Assembly (NCBI GenBank): GCA_964408805.1
Contig: CAYPAV010000004.1
Location: 212,099-276,098 of the forward strand
Direction: 5' to 3'
DNA from: CAYPAV01 sp964408805
Lineage (GTDB): Bacteria; Pseudomonadota; Alphaproteobacteria; UBA8366
DNA: 64,000 bases
Below the pieces are notes generated by a model, which was not told where the DNA came from, did no database searches, and saw nothing but the letters and a program-made list of their open reading frames with translations. Below are positions 1 through 8,790 of this stretch, piece by piece. Position 1 is the first letter of the stretch. Every line of letters begins with the position of its first letter. Position numbers and translations under genes: made by a program.

Positions 1-1145
1 GGGCGAGCCGCGACCTTGGTATCGATCTCTCCACGCCGGCGCTCGAGACCTTTGCCCGCGTCTATGATCGGGTGCGCCGCAACTACGTCCGGGAAGTCGA
101 CGAGGCGGTCTTGATGACAGCCGCGCGCGAGACCATGCGAAAGGAGTATCCCGATCCCAACGGTGTCGCCGACGAAGTTTTGGTGATGTCGGCGATCCGG
201 GGAATGCTCGCTTCGCTCGATCGTTACAGCTCATATCTCAGCCCGCGGGATTGGCGCGATATGCGCGACAAGATGCGGGGTGAATTTCACGGGCTCGGCA
301 TCGAGGTTCGCAAGGGCAAAGACGGAATCGAGGTGATCTCGCCGATCGACGGCACGCCGGCGAAGCGGGCGGGCCTGCGCACGGGCGATGTCCTGACCCA
401 TGCGGATGGGAAGTCGCTCGGCGGCATATCGCTACGCGCCGGCGTTCTGATGTTGCGCGGCAAGGCGGGGACGGCCGTCGTCCTGACGATACGTCGCGGC
501 GAGGCGACGCGCTTCGATGTGCGCGTGGTCCGCGAGGTAATCCAACTCGCGAGCGTGCGGCACCGCCGGATCGACGAAATCGGCTATTTGCGAATTGGGG
601 CCTTCACCAGGGATGTCTCGGATCAGGTCGAGGCGGCCATGGAATCGTTGAAGGATCGGGGCGATCCGATGAAGGGCCTGATCATCGATTTCCGCAGCAA
701 TCCCGGCGGATCGTTCGATGAATCGGTTGAAGTCTCGGATTACTTCCTCGAAGCGGGACGCATCGTGTCCACCAAGGGCCGCACTCGGTCGGCCCATCAT
801 TCGGCTGAGCAGGGCGATCTTGCCCATGGTCTTCCGATCGTCGTGCTCATTAACGGGGGTTCCGCGTCCGCTGCCGAGATCGTGGCGGGTGCGCTCCGCG
901 ATCACCATCGCGCGACAATCGTCGGCACCAAGAGTTTCGGCAAGGGCACCGTGCAGACGATCATCCCGCTTGGCGCCAACGACGCCCTGCGTCTAACCAC
1001 TGCGATCTATTTGACGCCGTCCGGTCAATCGGTCGACGGCGGCATCGAGCCCGACATCCGGTCGAGGATGGATAAGAATCGGGATGGGGACGAGCAGCTC
1101 CAGCGTGCGCTCGAGGTGGTTAGGGAGATGGCGGCGGCTTCGTGA
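1..1145 (+). CDS. S41-family C-terminal processing peptidase, 5' end outside window
   Basis: Serine protease of the carboxyl-terminal processing (CtpA/Prc-like, MEROPS S41) family, acting on exported proteins. The frame is open from base 3, so the start lies left of the window and the GTG at 72 is internal; 380 residues are visible. A PDZ domain occupies roughly bases 290-430. The catalytic Ser is in GGSASAAE (codon 867-869) and the Lys in SFGK (codon 942-944), 25 residues apart as in known S41A enzymes. The last 26 bases overlap the convergent YkgJ gene. The N-terminal signal or anchor cannot be seen. Family call is firm; the exact substrate is unknown. Confidence 0.95.
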   Translation, partial: ASRDLGIDLSTPALETFARVYDRVRRNYVREVDEAVLMTAARETMRKEYPDPNGVADEVLVMSAIRGMLASLDRYSSYLSPRDWRDMRDKMRGEFHGLGIEVRKGKDGIEVISPIDGTPAKRAGLRTGDVLTHADGKSLGGISLRAGVLMLRGKAGTAVVLTIRRGEATRFDVRVVREVIQLASVRHRRIDEIGYLRIGAFTRDVSDQVEAAMESLKDRGDPMKGLIIDFRSNPGGSFDESVEVSDYFLEAGRIVSTKGRTRSAHHSAEQGDLAHGLPIVVLINGGSASAAEIVAGALRDHHRATIVGTKSFGKGTVQTIIPLGANDALRLTTAIYLTPSGQSVDGGIEPDIRSRMDKNRDGDEQLQRALEVVREMAAAS

Positions 1146-1935
1146 CGTATTGGCCGCCGATTTGGTGAAGTTCGGCCGCCTCGAACACCGATTCGTCTTC
1201 CAGCCAAGCGGATTCGATGTCGGGATGTGAGAAGGCGATATCCAGCGCCACCGTCAATTCCAGCGGCCGACAGCCATGGCCCTTTTCCCGCAATGCCCGC
1301 ACCATCCCGAATTGGGCACTGTTGAAAATCATCTTCGGCATGACCAGAAACGGCTCTTGCCGCTGTCCCGAGGCAATCGTCTCGACCGCCGTGTCGTGAT
1401 CGTCGAACAACGCCTCGCAAAATTTGGCATCTTCCGAGAACGCGCCGTGACAGGGCATCGGCCGGGAGGCGTGAGCCGAGCAAGAATCCCCGTCGAGCAG
1501 ACCGCAGGCGATTCCCTCGGCGAAACGCTGGATCGTGTTTTTTCCTCGGATCATTTGGGCATTCTTCTTGACCCGCGCCGCCAGCCGTTCGACCTCCTCC
1601 GCCGACATGCCGGCTTTGATGTCCTCGACGAGAACAAAGACTTCGGGCGCGGTGACCATGACGGTCAGATGACAGCACCAGGCGCAGCCTTTCCGGCAAG
1701 CAAAGTCGGGCGCGTCCTCCTGAAGGTTTTCCCAGACCGTTTCGGCGAGTTGGATCGCCAGGCGGGCAAGCGCGGCCGGCGCGCTCTTCCCTGTTTCGCT
1801 CTCCAGCAGCTTTGTGCATTCCCGCTCGACGCCGGCCAGCATCTCCGGCTCGATCAAGTCGTCGATCAAGCCTCCGATATCGGACTCATCGAGCGTCATG
1901 CTTTCATCGGGTTGCCCGTCATCGACATTCGTCAT
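1120..1935 (-). CDS. YkgJ family cysteine cluster protein
   Basis: 271-residue protein with a CxxxCxxCC cluster about a third of the way in, followed by further Cys residues (GDSCSAH, PMPCHGAF). This is the YkgJ / UPF0153 pattern, thought to bind zinc or an iron-sulfur centre; its biochemical role is not known. Start chosen at ATG 1935, preceded by AAGAGG with good spacing; an upstream in-frame start at 2004 lacks a ribosome site and would add 23 unrelated residues. It converges on the S41 protease, overlapping by 26 bases. Confidence 0.85.
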   Translation of the reverse strand: MTNVDDGQPDESMTLDESDIGGLIDDLIEPEMLAGVERECTKLLESETGKSAPAALARLAIQLAETVWENLQEDAPDFACRKGCAWCCHLTVMVTAPEVFVLVEDIKAGMSAEEVERLAARVKKNAQMIRGKNTIQRFAEGIACGLLDGDSCSAHASRPMPCHGAFSEDAKFCEALFDDHDTAVETIASGQRQEPFLVMPKMIFNSAQFGMVRALREKGHGCRPLELTVALDIAFSHPDIESAWLEDESVFEAAELHQIGGQYVTKPPPSP

Positions 1936-2039
1936 GTGGACCTCTTGAAACGGTTCGGGACTACCAAAGCCGTAGTGTGGAAATTTTTGGCCTCGACCTT
2001 GCATTTATCATACTAGCGAAGGACTTCGGCAATGGAGAG

Positions 2040-2177
2040 TAAAATGCACCCTGATCGTGAACACCCCCTGGACGGTCCGCACCCCACGGACTGACGCCTT
2101 TCACCGCCTCGATAACAGAGGCGAAACCCATTCCTCCCCGACTTGGCCGCGCCGCTCCCGGCGCGGCTATTTTTATT
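2040..2177 (+). ncRNA. candidate trans-acting small RNA 1, CCUCC motif plus intrinsic terminator
   Basis: Non-coding interval with ordered structure. One hairpin is CGCCTC/GAGGCG (2105-2110 with 2118-2123, loop GATAACA). An unpaired CCTCCCC (2133-2139) resembles an anti-Shine-Dalgarno. A perfect 9-bp GC stem with a 4-base loop follows (2146-2167), then a T-rich run (2168-2177). The 3' half closely resembles that of candidate 2 in spacing and sequence. The 5' end is a guess; no convincing promoter was assigned. Alphaproteobacteria are known to carry tandem sRNAs with CCUCC motifs (for example CcsR in Rhodobacter), which is the reason for the class call. Confidence 0.45.
2146..2177 (+). terminator. 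intrinsic terminator of sRNA candidate 1
   Basis: Nine-base stem GCCGCGCCG/CGGCGCGGC with loop CTCC, followed by TATTTTTATT. It is oriented to stop plus-strand transcription although no plus-strand protein gene lies immediately upstream. Confidence 0.8.
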
Positions 2178-2261
2178 CGATTGCACCTGGAACCCGCCGA
2201 TTCCCGCCCTCGGACCCGGGCGCTCGCCCCGTGATTTCCCGGGAATCGCCTCATTTTCGAC

Positions 2262-2392
2262 AAATCGCGCCGTAGGATGGCACCACGGACGACACGTCGT
2301 CGCGCCTCGCGCGCGGACCTTGGTGTCATTTCGTAATCCTCCGCTCTACTGGGCCGCGCGAGCAAAAGCGCGGCCTATTTTTTAGCCATTGG
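2262..2392 (+). ncRNA. candidate trans-acting small RNA 2, paralogue of candidate 1
   Basis: Second non-coding unit. A long imperfect pairing is possible between AGGATGGCACCACGG (from 2275) and the stretch ending AATCCT near 2340. A CCTCC motif (2338-2342) sits 14 bases before an 8-bp GC stem (2352-2375) and T-run; candidate 1 has 13 bases in the same place. A -10-like TAGGAT occurs at 2273-2278 without a good -35, so the 5' end is uncertain. Confidence 0.4.
2352..2383 (+). terminator. intrinsic terminator of sRNA candidate 2
   Basis: Stem GGCCGCGC/GCGCGGCC with loop GAGCAAAA, followed by TATTTTTT. It terminates plus-strand transcripts just before the convergent SpmAB-like gene. Confidence 0.8.
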
Positions 2393-2396
2393 TTAT

Positions 2397-3722
2397 TTAT
2401 TGGGCAAAAATCATTGCACAAATGGTCACGGCGGCGGCAATTCCGGCAAGGTCGGCGATCAACCCGGCCGCCAGCGCATGGCGGATGCGACGAATTTGGA
2501 CCGCGCCGAAATAGACCGCGAGGACGTAGAAGGTCGTTTCCGTCGATCCTTGGAAGGTGCTAACGAGAAAGCCGACATAGGTGTCGGGGCCGGTCGCGGG
2601 ATCATTGATGATCGCCGCAAGGATGCCATAGGCGCCGGATCCCGAAAGCGGCCGCAGCAGCGCCATCGGCAGGGCTTCCGGCGGCAGGCCGACATGGCGG
2701 GTCAGGGCGCCGAGCGGTTCGATCAGGAGGTCCATCGCGCCGCTCGCGCGGAACATTCCCACCGCGACCAGGATCGCCACCAGATAGGGAATGATGCGGA
2801 TCGCCACCTGGAACCCGTCCCGGGCCCCGTCAACGAAGGACTCGTAGACCGGAACACCCCGCGCCATCCCGAAGGCGAGAAGCCCAACCATGAGGCCCGG
2901 AATAATCCAGGGCGAGAAGGCTCGGCCATAGAAAATGGCCAACGGTATAAGGGCCGCCACGCAAGCGAGGGCGACGCCGGTCACCCAGACGGGATAGGCC
3001 TCGCCACGTTCGGCGGCGCCGATCGCCTCCGCAACGGACTCTCCGTCCTCGACGGTCGCCGTTTCCCGGTCTGTGTAAGGGCTGCCATTCTCGCCCACAC
3101 TCGACGGGGCGGCTGAAAAGAAGCGCTGTAGGCCCTTTGCCGCCAAGATCGCGATGATGGTCGAACAGAAGGTGGCGAAGAGCGTCGTCGGCAGGATGGC
3201 CGCCGGATCGGTGGAGCCCGCCGCCGCTCGGAGCGCAATGACGCCGGTCGGCAGCAAGGTCACGCTGGAGGTGTTGATGGCAAGGAAGAGGACCATCGCG
3301 TTCGTTGCCGTTCCCTTGATCGGGTTCAGTTTGTCGAGTTCCTGCATCGCGCGAATGCCGAACGGGGTGGCCGCGTTGCCCAGCCCCATGACGTTGGCCG
3401 AGAGGTTAAGGATCATCGCCCCCATTGCCGGATGGTCGGCCGGCACTTCGGGAAAGAGGCGCACCATCAAGGGGCGCAGCAGTTTGGCGATGATGGTGAG
3501 AAGACCGCCCGCCTCGGCCACCTTCATCAATCCAAGGAAAAGTGCCATGGCGCCGACGAGCCCAAGGGCCAGGGTCACGGAATCCGCCGCCGTGTCGATC
3601 ATGCCGGCCGCCAACTCGGCCATCGGCTGGCCGGCATCGGGCACCGGTGGGATCACCGTGAGTTGACGATAGCCCGCGATCAGGAAGGAGATCAGAACGA
3701 TCAGAAAGAAGACGACGTTCAC
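2397..3722 (-). CDS. nucleoside-recognition (Gate) domain membrane protein, fused SpmA-SpmB type
   Basis: 441-residue polytopic inner-membrane protein in which two Gate (nucleoside recognition) halves lie in one chain, as in fused spore maturation protein A/B homologues of non-sporulating proteobacteria. Repeated hydrophobic segments begin at residue 1, and a soluble hydrophilic loop with charged residues lies near the middle. A transport or sensing role is presumed from the family; the substrate is unknown. The start is GTG at 3722, overlapping the TGA of the upstream fusion gene (GTGA), so the two are translationally coupled. Confidence 0.8.
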   Translation of the reverse strand: MNVVFFLIVLISFLIAGYRQLTVIPPVPDAGQPMAELAAGMIDTAADSVTLALGLVGAMALFLGLMKVAEAGGLLTIIAKLLRPLMVRLFPEVPADHPAMGAMILNLSANVMGLGNAATPFGIRAMQELDKLNPIKGTATNAMVLFLAINTSSVTLLPTGVIALRAAAGSTDPAAILPTTLFATFCSTIIAILAAKGLQRFFSAAPSSVGENGSPYTDRETATVEDGESVAEAIGAAERGEAYPVWVTGVALACVAALIPLAIFYGRAFSPWIIPGLMVGLLAFGMARGVPVYESFVDGARDGFQVAIRIIPYLVAILVAVGMFRASGAMDLLIEPLGALTRHVGLPPEALPMALLRPLSGSGAYGILAAIINDPATGPDTYVGFLVSTFQGSTETTFYVLAVYFGAVQIRRIRHALAAGLIADLAGIAAAVTICAMIFAQ

Positions 3723-5386
3723 GAAGCGGCGTCCTGGTCATTGCGCTCTGTGGTATCGGTGCCACGAAAGGCATCGTGAAGCGCGGTGAGGTCGGGCATC
3801 CGAAGCGTCGGCTCGATCGACCCGTCGTCGGGATTGCCGCTTTCCACCAGAACCGTCCGCAGGCGTGCCCCGTTGCCGCCCTTGATGTCGGTTTCCGGGG
3901 TATCCCCGATCATGAGGGTCTCTTCCGCCAAAAGACCGAGTCCCGCCAGCGCCAAATCGAAAATCGTTCGCATCGGCTTGCCGATAATGGTTGCGGTCTC
4001 GCTTGTCGCGGCTTCCAGGAAGGCCGCCACGGCGCCGGATTCGGGCTCCAATCCGGATGGTGTCGGTAAGGTTCGGTCGGGATTGGTCACGACGAGACAT
4101 GCGCCGCTTCGAACGTGTTTCACCGCCGTCGACAGGACCGAAAGCGGCATGTCGTGATCGAAACTCGCGACAACGAAGTCGGGCGTGTCGCTCGCAACGG
4201 TGCCCGCCGCCCGCAATTCCTCGCCCAGAGCGTCGCTGCCGGCAACGAAGACCGCCGGACGCTCGGATTGTGCCGCGATGTGCCGGGCGGCCGCCCATCC
4301 CGACGTAAAGATGCGCTCGGGCGGAAGCCGGATCCCCATCCCCGCCAGCTTGGCCGAATAATCGGCCGCCCGATGACGCGCGTTATTTGTGATGGCTCCC
4401 ACGACACGGTCGGTCTCGGAGAGGTAGTCGAAGAAGGCGGTGGCACCCGGCACGACCTCGTCGCCGCGATAGACAACGCCGTCGAGATCGAAGAGAACGC
4501 CGCGGACGCCCGCCAGGGGGTCTCCTTCCCGCTGTCGGGCCAGTCGAGCGCGCCGGCTGTGGAAACTCGGCAGCGGCGGGGTCCAACGATGCTTGGGCCG
4601 CCGCAGCGGAAGTCGTATTTCCAAGGGATCGGCACCATGAACCCGCCAGTGGATGTCGTCGCCGATTTCGATCGTCGCCCAGGCCGCCGCCGCTGCCGGT
4701 GCCGTGGTGAAGCTTTCGGTCAGCGATTGCAGGGAGAGATAGGGGATGCCGTCGATCACGTTGACCTTGTTCCAATGGACATGGCCGGCGACGCACAGGA
4801 TCACATTTCCTGCTTCGCGCAGGACCTTTTGAATGGCGTGCGATTCGTCATAGGCGGCATGGCGCGGATTGGCCTCGAAATAGAAATTTCCGGCCATCGA
4901 GGCGGCATCCAGCGGAACATGCGAGAAGACGATGCTCGGCAGATCACTTCTGCCTAGATCATCGGCCAGCCAGTCGAGATCCGAGGTCTGCAATATAAAC
5001 CCGTCGTCGATGTCGACATGGGTATCCGCCTGCCAGAAGACGAGGTGGTAGCCGCCGAGATCGAGGCTGTGGTTCGTCAGGGGCACGCCGAGCAGTTCCT
5101 CGCCGTCGGTCACGGTCATGAACTCCACGTCGTGATTGCCGACCAAGTGACGCCGCGGGGCGCTTACCCGTTGAAAGGCGGCCGCGACTTCGCCGGTGAG
5201 CTCGCGGTCGGTTTCGCGGTCGACATCGCTGATCCGATCGCCGAGGTCGACGACGAGGTCGGCGCCGTAGTCGTTGGCGAATTTGATGAAGAGGTCGAGC
5301 AGGCCGAGCGCTTCCGTTCCCTTCTTGGTCAGCTTTTCCGCGCCGTGGTGAATATCGGCGACCAGCGCCAGCTTGAAAGCGCTCAC
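3719..5386 (-). CDS. fused calcineurin-like metallophosphoesterase and HAD-IIA (NagD-like) phosphatase
   Basis: 555 residues with two complete hydrolase domains. The N-terminal half is a metallophosphoesterase with motifs DIHHG (D11, H13), GDRIS, GNHD, HVPL and GHVHWN, all metal ligands present. From about residue 290 a HAD-IIA domain follows with nucleophile DLDG (D300, D302), ITNNAR, GKPM and GDTPETD, typical of NagD/phosphoglycolate-type phosphatases. Both active sites look intact. It sits between DinB (4-base overlap upstream) and the SpmAB-like gene (overlap downstream). Substrates are unknown; two-step removal of phosphate from a diester is an attractive but unproven reading. Confidence 0.85.
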   Translation of the reverse strand: MSAFKLALVADIHHGAEKLTKKGTEALGLLDLFIKFANDYGADLVVDLGDRISDVDRETDRELTGEVAAAFQRVSAPRRHLVGNHDVEFMTVTDGEELLGVPLTNHSLDLGGYHLVFWQADTHVDIDDGFILQTSDLDWLADDLGRSDLPSIVFSHVPLDAASMAGNFYFEANPRHAAYDESHAIQKVLREAGNVILCVAGHVHWNKVNVIDGIPYLSLQSLTESFTTAPAAAAAWATIEIGDDIHWRVHGADPLEIRLPLRRPKHRWTPPLPSFHSRRARLARQREGDPLAGVRGVLFDLDGVVYRGDEVVPGATAFFDYLSETDRVVGAITNNARHRAADYSAKLAGMGIRLPPERIFTSGWAAARHIAAQSERPAVFVAGSDALGEELRAAGTVASDTPDFVVASFDHDMPLSVLSTAVKHVRSGACLVVTNPDRTLPTPSGLEPESGAVAAFLEAATSETATIIGKPMRTIFDLALAGLGLLAEETLMIGDTPETDIKGGNGARLRTVLVESGNPDDGSIEPTLRMPDLTALHDAFRGTDTTERNDQDAAS

Positions 5387-5886
5387 GGGTTCAGAACCCG
5401 ATGCATGTCGAGGACGGGTGGGGTCGCGTCGGTTTGGCAGATCATGTCATGAACCTGCCCGCGGTGGTGGGTTTGATGATTGAAGAAGTGGGCGAGAAGC
5501 AAGGGAATGGGATCCTCCATTTCACGGTCTTCATTGTTGATATAGCGGATCGTGCCGTCGAGAAACGAGTCCTCGATGCTAAAGAAAAATGCCTCGATGC
5601 GGTCGTCCTCGGCCCGGCGCGCCTGGCGCAGCGCCGCGAATTTTTCGTAAAGGATCGTATCGAGACTCAGCGAGGGGGCCTTGTCACCGGCGAATCGCGC
5701 GAGCCACAAGCGGTCGCCGACCATGATGTGGTTCAGCGTCCCGTGAATACTCTTGAAGAATCCCCGCCGGTCGCATTTGAGATCGAATTCGTCCAGCCCG
5801 GCACAGGCATCGTAGAGCCGGCGATTTGCCAGGGTGTTGTAGCGGGCGAGATTCCGATGGTGGGCGAGCAGCGGGTTCGACATCAC
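5383..5886 (-). CDS. DinB family protein
   Basis: 167-residue four-helix DinB/YfiT-like protein. The family's metal-binding His residues are visible in NHIMVGDRLW and in FNHQTHHRGQ near the C-terminus. Such proteins act as metal-dependent thiol-S-transferases or are uncharacterised. Two adjacent Met codons (5886 and 5883) could start it. First gene of a three-gene minus-strand unit, with ATGA overlap to the phosphoesterase-HAD fusion. Confidence 0.85.
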   Translation of the reverse strand: MMSNPLLAHHRNLARYNTLANRRLYDACAGLDEFDLKCDRRGFFKSIHGTLNHIMVGDRLWLARFAGDKAPSLSLDTILYEKFAALRQARRAEDDRIEAFFFSIEDSFLDGTIRYINNEDREMEDPIPLLLAHFFNHQTHHRGQVHDMICQTDATPPVLDMHRVLNP

Positions 5887-6043
5887 GGCAAGAGATTAGC
5901 TCCAATCGCCGGAGGGCCCAACCCGATTCGGGTCGTCCACCCATAATCCGGGAAACGCCGCCTTGGTCATTGCAAGCGGGGCCGTGAGGACGACAATATA
6001 TGTTGAAGCACTGGCGGCAATCGCCCGACGCGGGAGTGAAGAG

Positions 6044-8788
6044 ATGGTCGAGAGCGTGAAGAAAGAGGTTCCGGTCTATTGCTATCAATGCGTCTCGGGG
6101 CCGGATCTGATGCGGGTCCAGGTCGAGGATGGCGTCGCGACGCGGATCGAATCGAACTTCGACATCGCCGACGAGCATCCGGGCGGCGGGCGCGTTTGCG
6201 TGAAGGCCTACGGCCTGATCCAGAAGACCTATAATCCGAACCGCGTGCAGCAGCCGATGAAGCGCACCAACCCCGCGAAGGGGCGGGCGCACGATCCGGG
6301 CTTCGTGCCGATCTCGTGGGCGGAAGCGCTCGATACCATCGGCGCCAAGTTGCGGGAGATCCGCGCCAAGGGGGTGCGCGACGAGTCGGGCTATCCGCGT
6401 CTCGCCGCAAGCTTCGGCGGCGGCGGCACGCCGGTTCAGTATATGGGCACCTTTCCCGCCTTCCTGGCCGCGTGGGGGCCTGCGGATCTCGGCTATGGCG
6501 CCGGGCAGGGGGTCAAGTGCTATCACTCGGAGCATCTCTACGGCGAACTCTGGCACCGCGCCTTCATTGTCTCGCCCGATACGCCGCGGGTGAATTACAT
6601 CATCAATTGCGGCAACAATGTCGAGGCGTCGGGCGGCGTCGTCGGGATCTGGCGCCAGGCGGACGCCCGGGCGCGGGGCGTAAAAAGGGTCCAGGTCGAA
6701 CCACATCTTTCGATCACCGGCGCCGTTTCGGCCGAATGGGTGCCGATCAAGCCGAAGACCGACGCGGCCTTTCTCTACGGTCTCATCCACCGCATGGTGC
6801 ACGAGCGGGATTTCAGCGAGAGCTGCGACCTGCCCTATTTGAAGGCGCGCTCGAATTCGCCCTACCTCCTTGGGCCGAACGGCTATTTCCTGCGCGATCC
6901 GGCGACGGAAAAGCCGCTGGTTTGGGACCTCGCGGACGCCGCCGCAAAACCGCATGACGGGGAGATCGGCGATGCCGCGCTGACCGGCGCCTTCGAGACG
7001 GCGGGAATCGAGATCGGCCCGGACAATCAGGTCTGGCGGCACGACGCGGTCCGCGCCATGCCGGCCTTTCAAGCCTTCCTCGATCATATGGCGACCTATA
7101 CGCCGGATTGGGCGGCCGACGAGTGCGACGTTCCGGCCGAGACGATCCGCCGGATCGCCGATGAATACGTGGCCCATGCCATGATCGGCGAAACCGTCGA
7201 GATCGAGGGACGGGCCCTGCCGCATCGACCGGTCGCTGTGATGTTGGGCAAGACCGTCAACAGCGGCTGGGGCGGTTATCATACTTGCTGGGCACGGACC
7301 ATGCTGGCCGTCCTGGTCGGCGCCTTGGAGGTGCCGGGCGGGACACTCGGGACAAACGTCAAGATCTCGCGGCCGGCGGCGAGCCGCGTCGGATCCTGCG
7401 TGCCCGGCGTTGACGGCTTCATGAAGCACGATTTCAACGACACCTCCCGGAACGGCTGGCACCGCAGCCCCGATATCCGGAACGCGTTCGACACGCTGGT
7501 GCCGCTCGTCTCCAACTCGCCCTGGTCGCCGGCCTTGGGTCCGGCCCATCTGCCCTGGCTCTTCATGAAGGAGCAACCGAAGAATTTCCCCGAACAAACC
7601 AATCCGGATATCTGGTTCTGCTACCGGACCAACCCCGCGATCTCGTCGTGGAACGCGCCGGAAGTCGCCGAGCGCGTCGCCGAGTTCCCCTTTACCGTGG
7701 CCTTCGCCTATACCATGGACGAAACCAACCACATGGCCGACCTGCTGCTGCCTGAGGCGACCGACCTGGAGAGCCTGCAGCTGATCCGGATCGGCGGCAC
7801 GAAGTTTCTCGAGAACTATTGGCACCACGAGGGCTGGGCGATCCGTCAGCCGGCGGTGGCACCCCAGGTCGACTGCATGGATTTGACTGACATCTCGACC
7901 GAACTGGCGAAACAGGCCGGGCTTCTGGAGGAATACAATGAGGCCATCAACCGAGGCGGCGCCGGCATCCGACTGACGCGGAGCGGGCAGGATTTCACCC
8001 TCGATACCTCGATAGCCCATGATTGCGACACGATTTGGGATGCGATCGCACACGCGGCGAGCGCCGAGATTTCGGACGGCGAGGAGATACATGACCTCGA
8101 TTGGTTCAAGCGGGAAGGCTACATGCTGCGGGATTATCCCGAGCTCGATTGGTACCTCTACCCCCGCATGGTCGACCAGAACCTTCGCTTCGAGCTGCCC
8201 TATCAGGAGCGCTTGACGCGTCATGGCCGCGAGTTGGGCGCGCGCCTGCGGGAATCCGAGATCGAATGGTGGGACCGGCAGCTCGAGGAATACGCCTTCA
8301 TGCCGCCCTATGAGCGCTTTGCCGACATCTGGCGGGACGATCCCAAGAACCATGAGCGCGATCCCGAGGATTACCCCTTCTGGGCCCTGACCGCGCGGTC
8401 GATGCAATACAGCTGGGGGGCCAATGTCGGTATTCCGCTGATCAAGGAAGTTGCGAACAATATCGCCGGCCACCGGGGCGTCATCATCAACCGGAGCAAG
8501 GCACGCGAGTTGGGGATCGGCGAGGGGGATCGGGTGGCAATCGAATCAGCCACCGGTGTCACCGAAGGGCCCGCTGTCCTCCGTGAGGGTATTCGCCCCG
8601 ACACCGTTTTGATGATCGGTCAGTTCGACCATTGGAAAACACCGGTCGCCAAGGATTTCGATATGCCGAGCCTGAACTCCGTGACCGACTTGTCGTTGAA
8701 ACTAACGGATTCGACGGGGAGTGGCTCCGACATTACCCGGGTCAAAATCCGAAAATTGACCGAACCACTCGCCATGGCCGGCGAATAG
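6044..8788 (+). CDS. molybdopterin oxidoreductase catalytic subunit, PadB-like
   Basis: 914-residue member of the DMSO reductase superfamily. There is no Tat signal, so it is cytoplasmic, unlike PsrA, TtrA or ArrA. The N-terminal cluster site shows C13, C16 and C52 only; the third Cys of the usual CxxCxxxC is replaced (CYQCVSGPD). C159 in GVKCYHSEH is the likely Mo ligand. The opening region and the conserved YNPNRVQQPMKRTNP segment recall phenylacetyl-CoA:acceptor oxidoreductase PadB, an inference from memory of the family. ATG 6044 follows GGGAG; an upstream in-frame start at 5963 has no such site. The fused FeS-NrfD gene starts 2 bases after the stop. The substrate could be an aryl- or acyl-CoA; other PsrA-like substrates are not excluded. 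Confidence 0.85.
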   Translation: MVESVKKEVPVYCYQCVSGPDLMRVQVEDGVATRIESNFDIADEHPGGGRVCVKAYGLIQKTYNPNRVQQPMKRTNPAKGRAHDPGFVPISWAEALDTIGAKLREIRAKGVRDESGYPRLAASFGGGGTPVQYMGTFPAFLAAWGPADLGYGAGQGVKCYHSEHLYGELWHRAFIVSPDTPRVNYIINCGNNVEASGGVVGIWRQADARARGVKRVQVEPHLSITGAVSAEWVPIKPKTDAAFLYGLIHRMVHERDFSESCDLPYLKARSNSPYLLGPNGYFLRDPATEKPLVWDLADAAAKPHDGEIGDAALTGAFETAGIEIGPDNQVWRHDAVRAMPAFQAFLDHMATYTPDWAADECDVPAETIRRIADEYVAHAMIGETVEIEGRALPHRPVAVMLGKTVNSGWGGYHTCWARTMLAVLVGALEVPGGTLGTNVKISRPAASRVGSCVPGVDGFMKHDFNDTSRNGWHRSPDIRNAFDTLVPLVSNSPWSPALGPAHLPWLFMKEQPKNFPEQTNPDIWFCYRTNPAISSWNAPEVAERVAEFPFTVAFAYTMDETNHMADLLLPEATDLESLQLIRIGGTKFLENYWHHEGWAIRQPAVAPQVDCMDLTDISTELAKQAGLLEEYNEAINRGGAGIRLTRSGQDFTLDTSIAHDCDTIWDAIAHAASAEISDGEEIHDLDWFKREGYMLRDYPELDWYLYPRMVDQNLRFELPYQERLTRHGRELGARLRESEIEWWDRQLEEYAFMPPYERFADIWRDDPKNHERDPEDYPFWALTARSMQYSWGANVGIPLIKEVANNIAGHRGVIINRSKARELGIGEGDRVAIESATGVTEGPAVLREGIRPDTVLMIGQFDHWKTPVAKDFDMPSLNSVTDLSLKLTDSTGSGSDITRVKIRKLTEPLAMAGE

Positions 8789-8790
8789 CG

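Noticed and set aside
1961..2365. 134-codon minus-strand frame before ykgJ
   Set aside because: Covers the two terminator hairpins; internal ATG abuts GGAGGA with no spacing; no homology seen.
5684..8473. 929-codon open frame on the minus strand
   Set aside because: Antisense of the Mo oxidoreductase; Arg/Gly/His-rich, with no domain, typical of GC-rich shadow frames.
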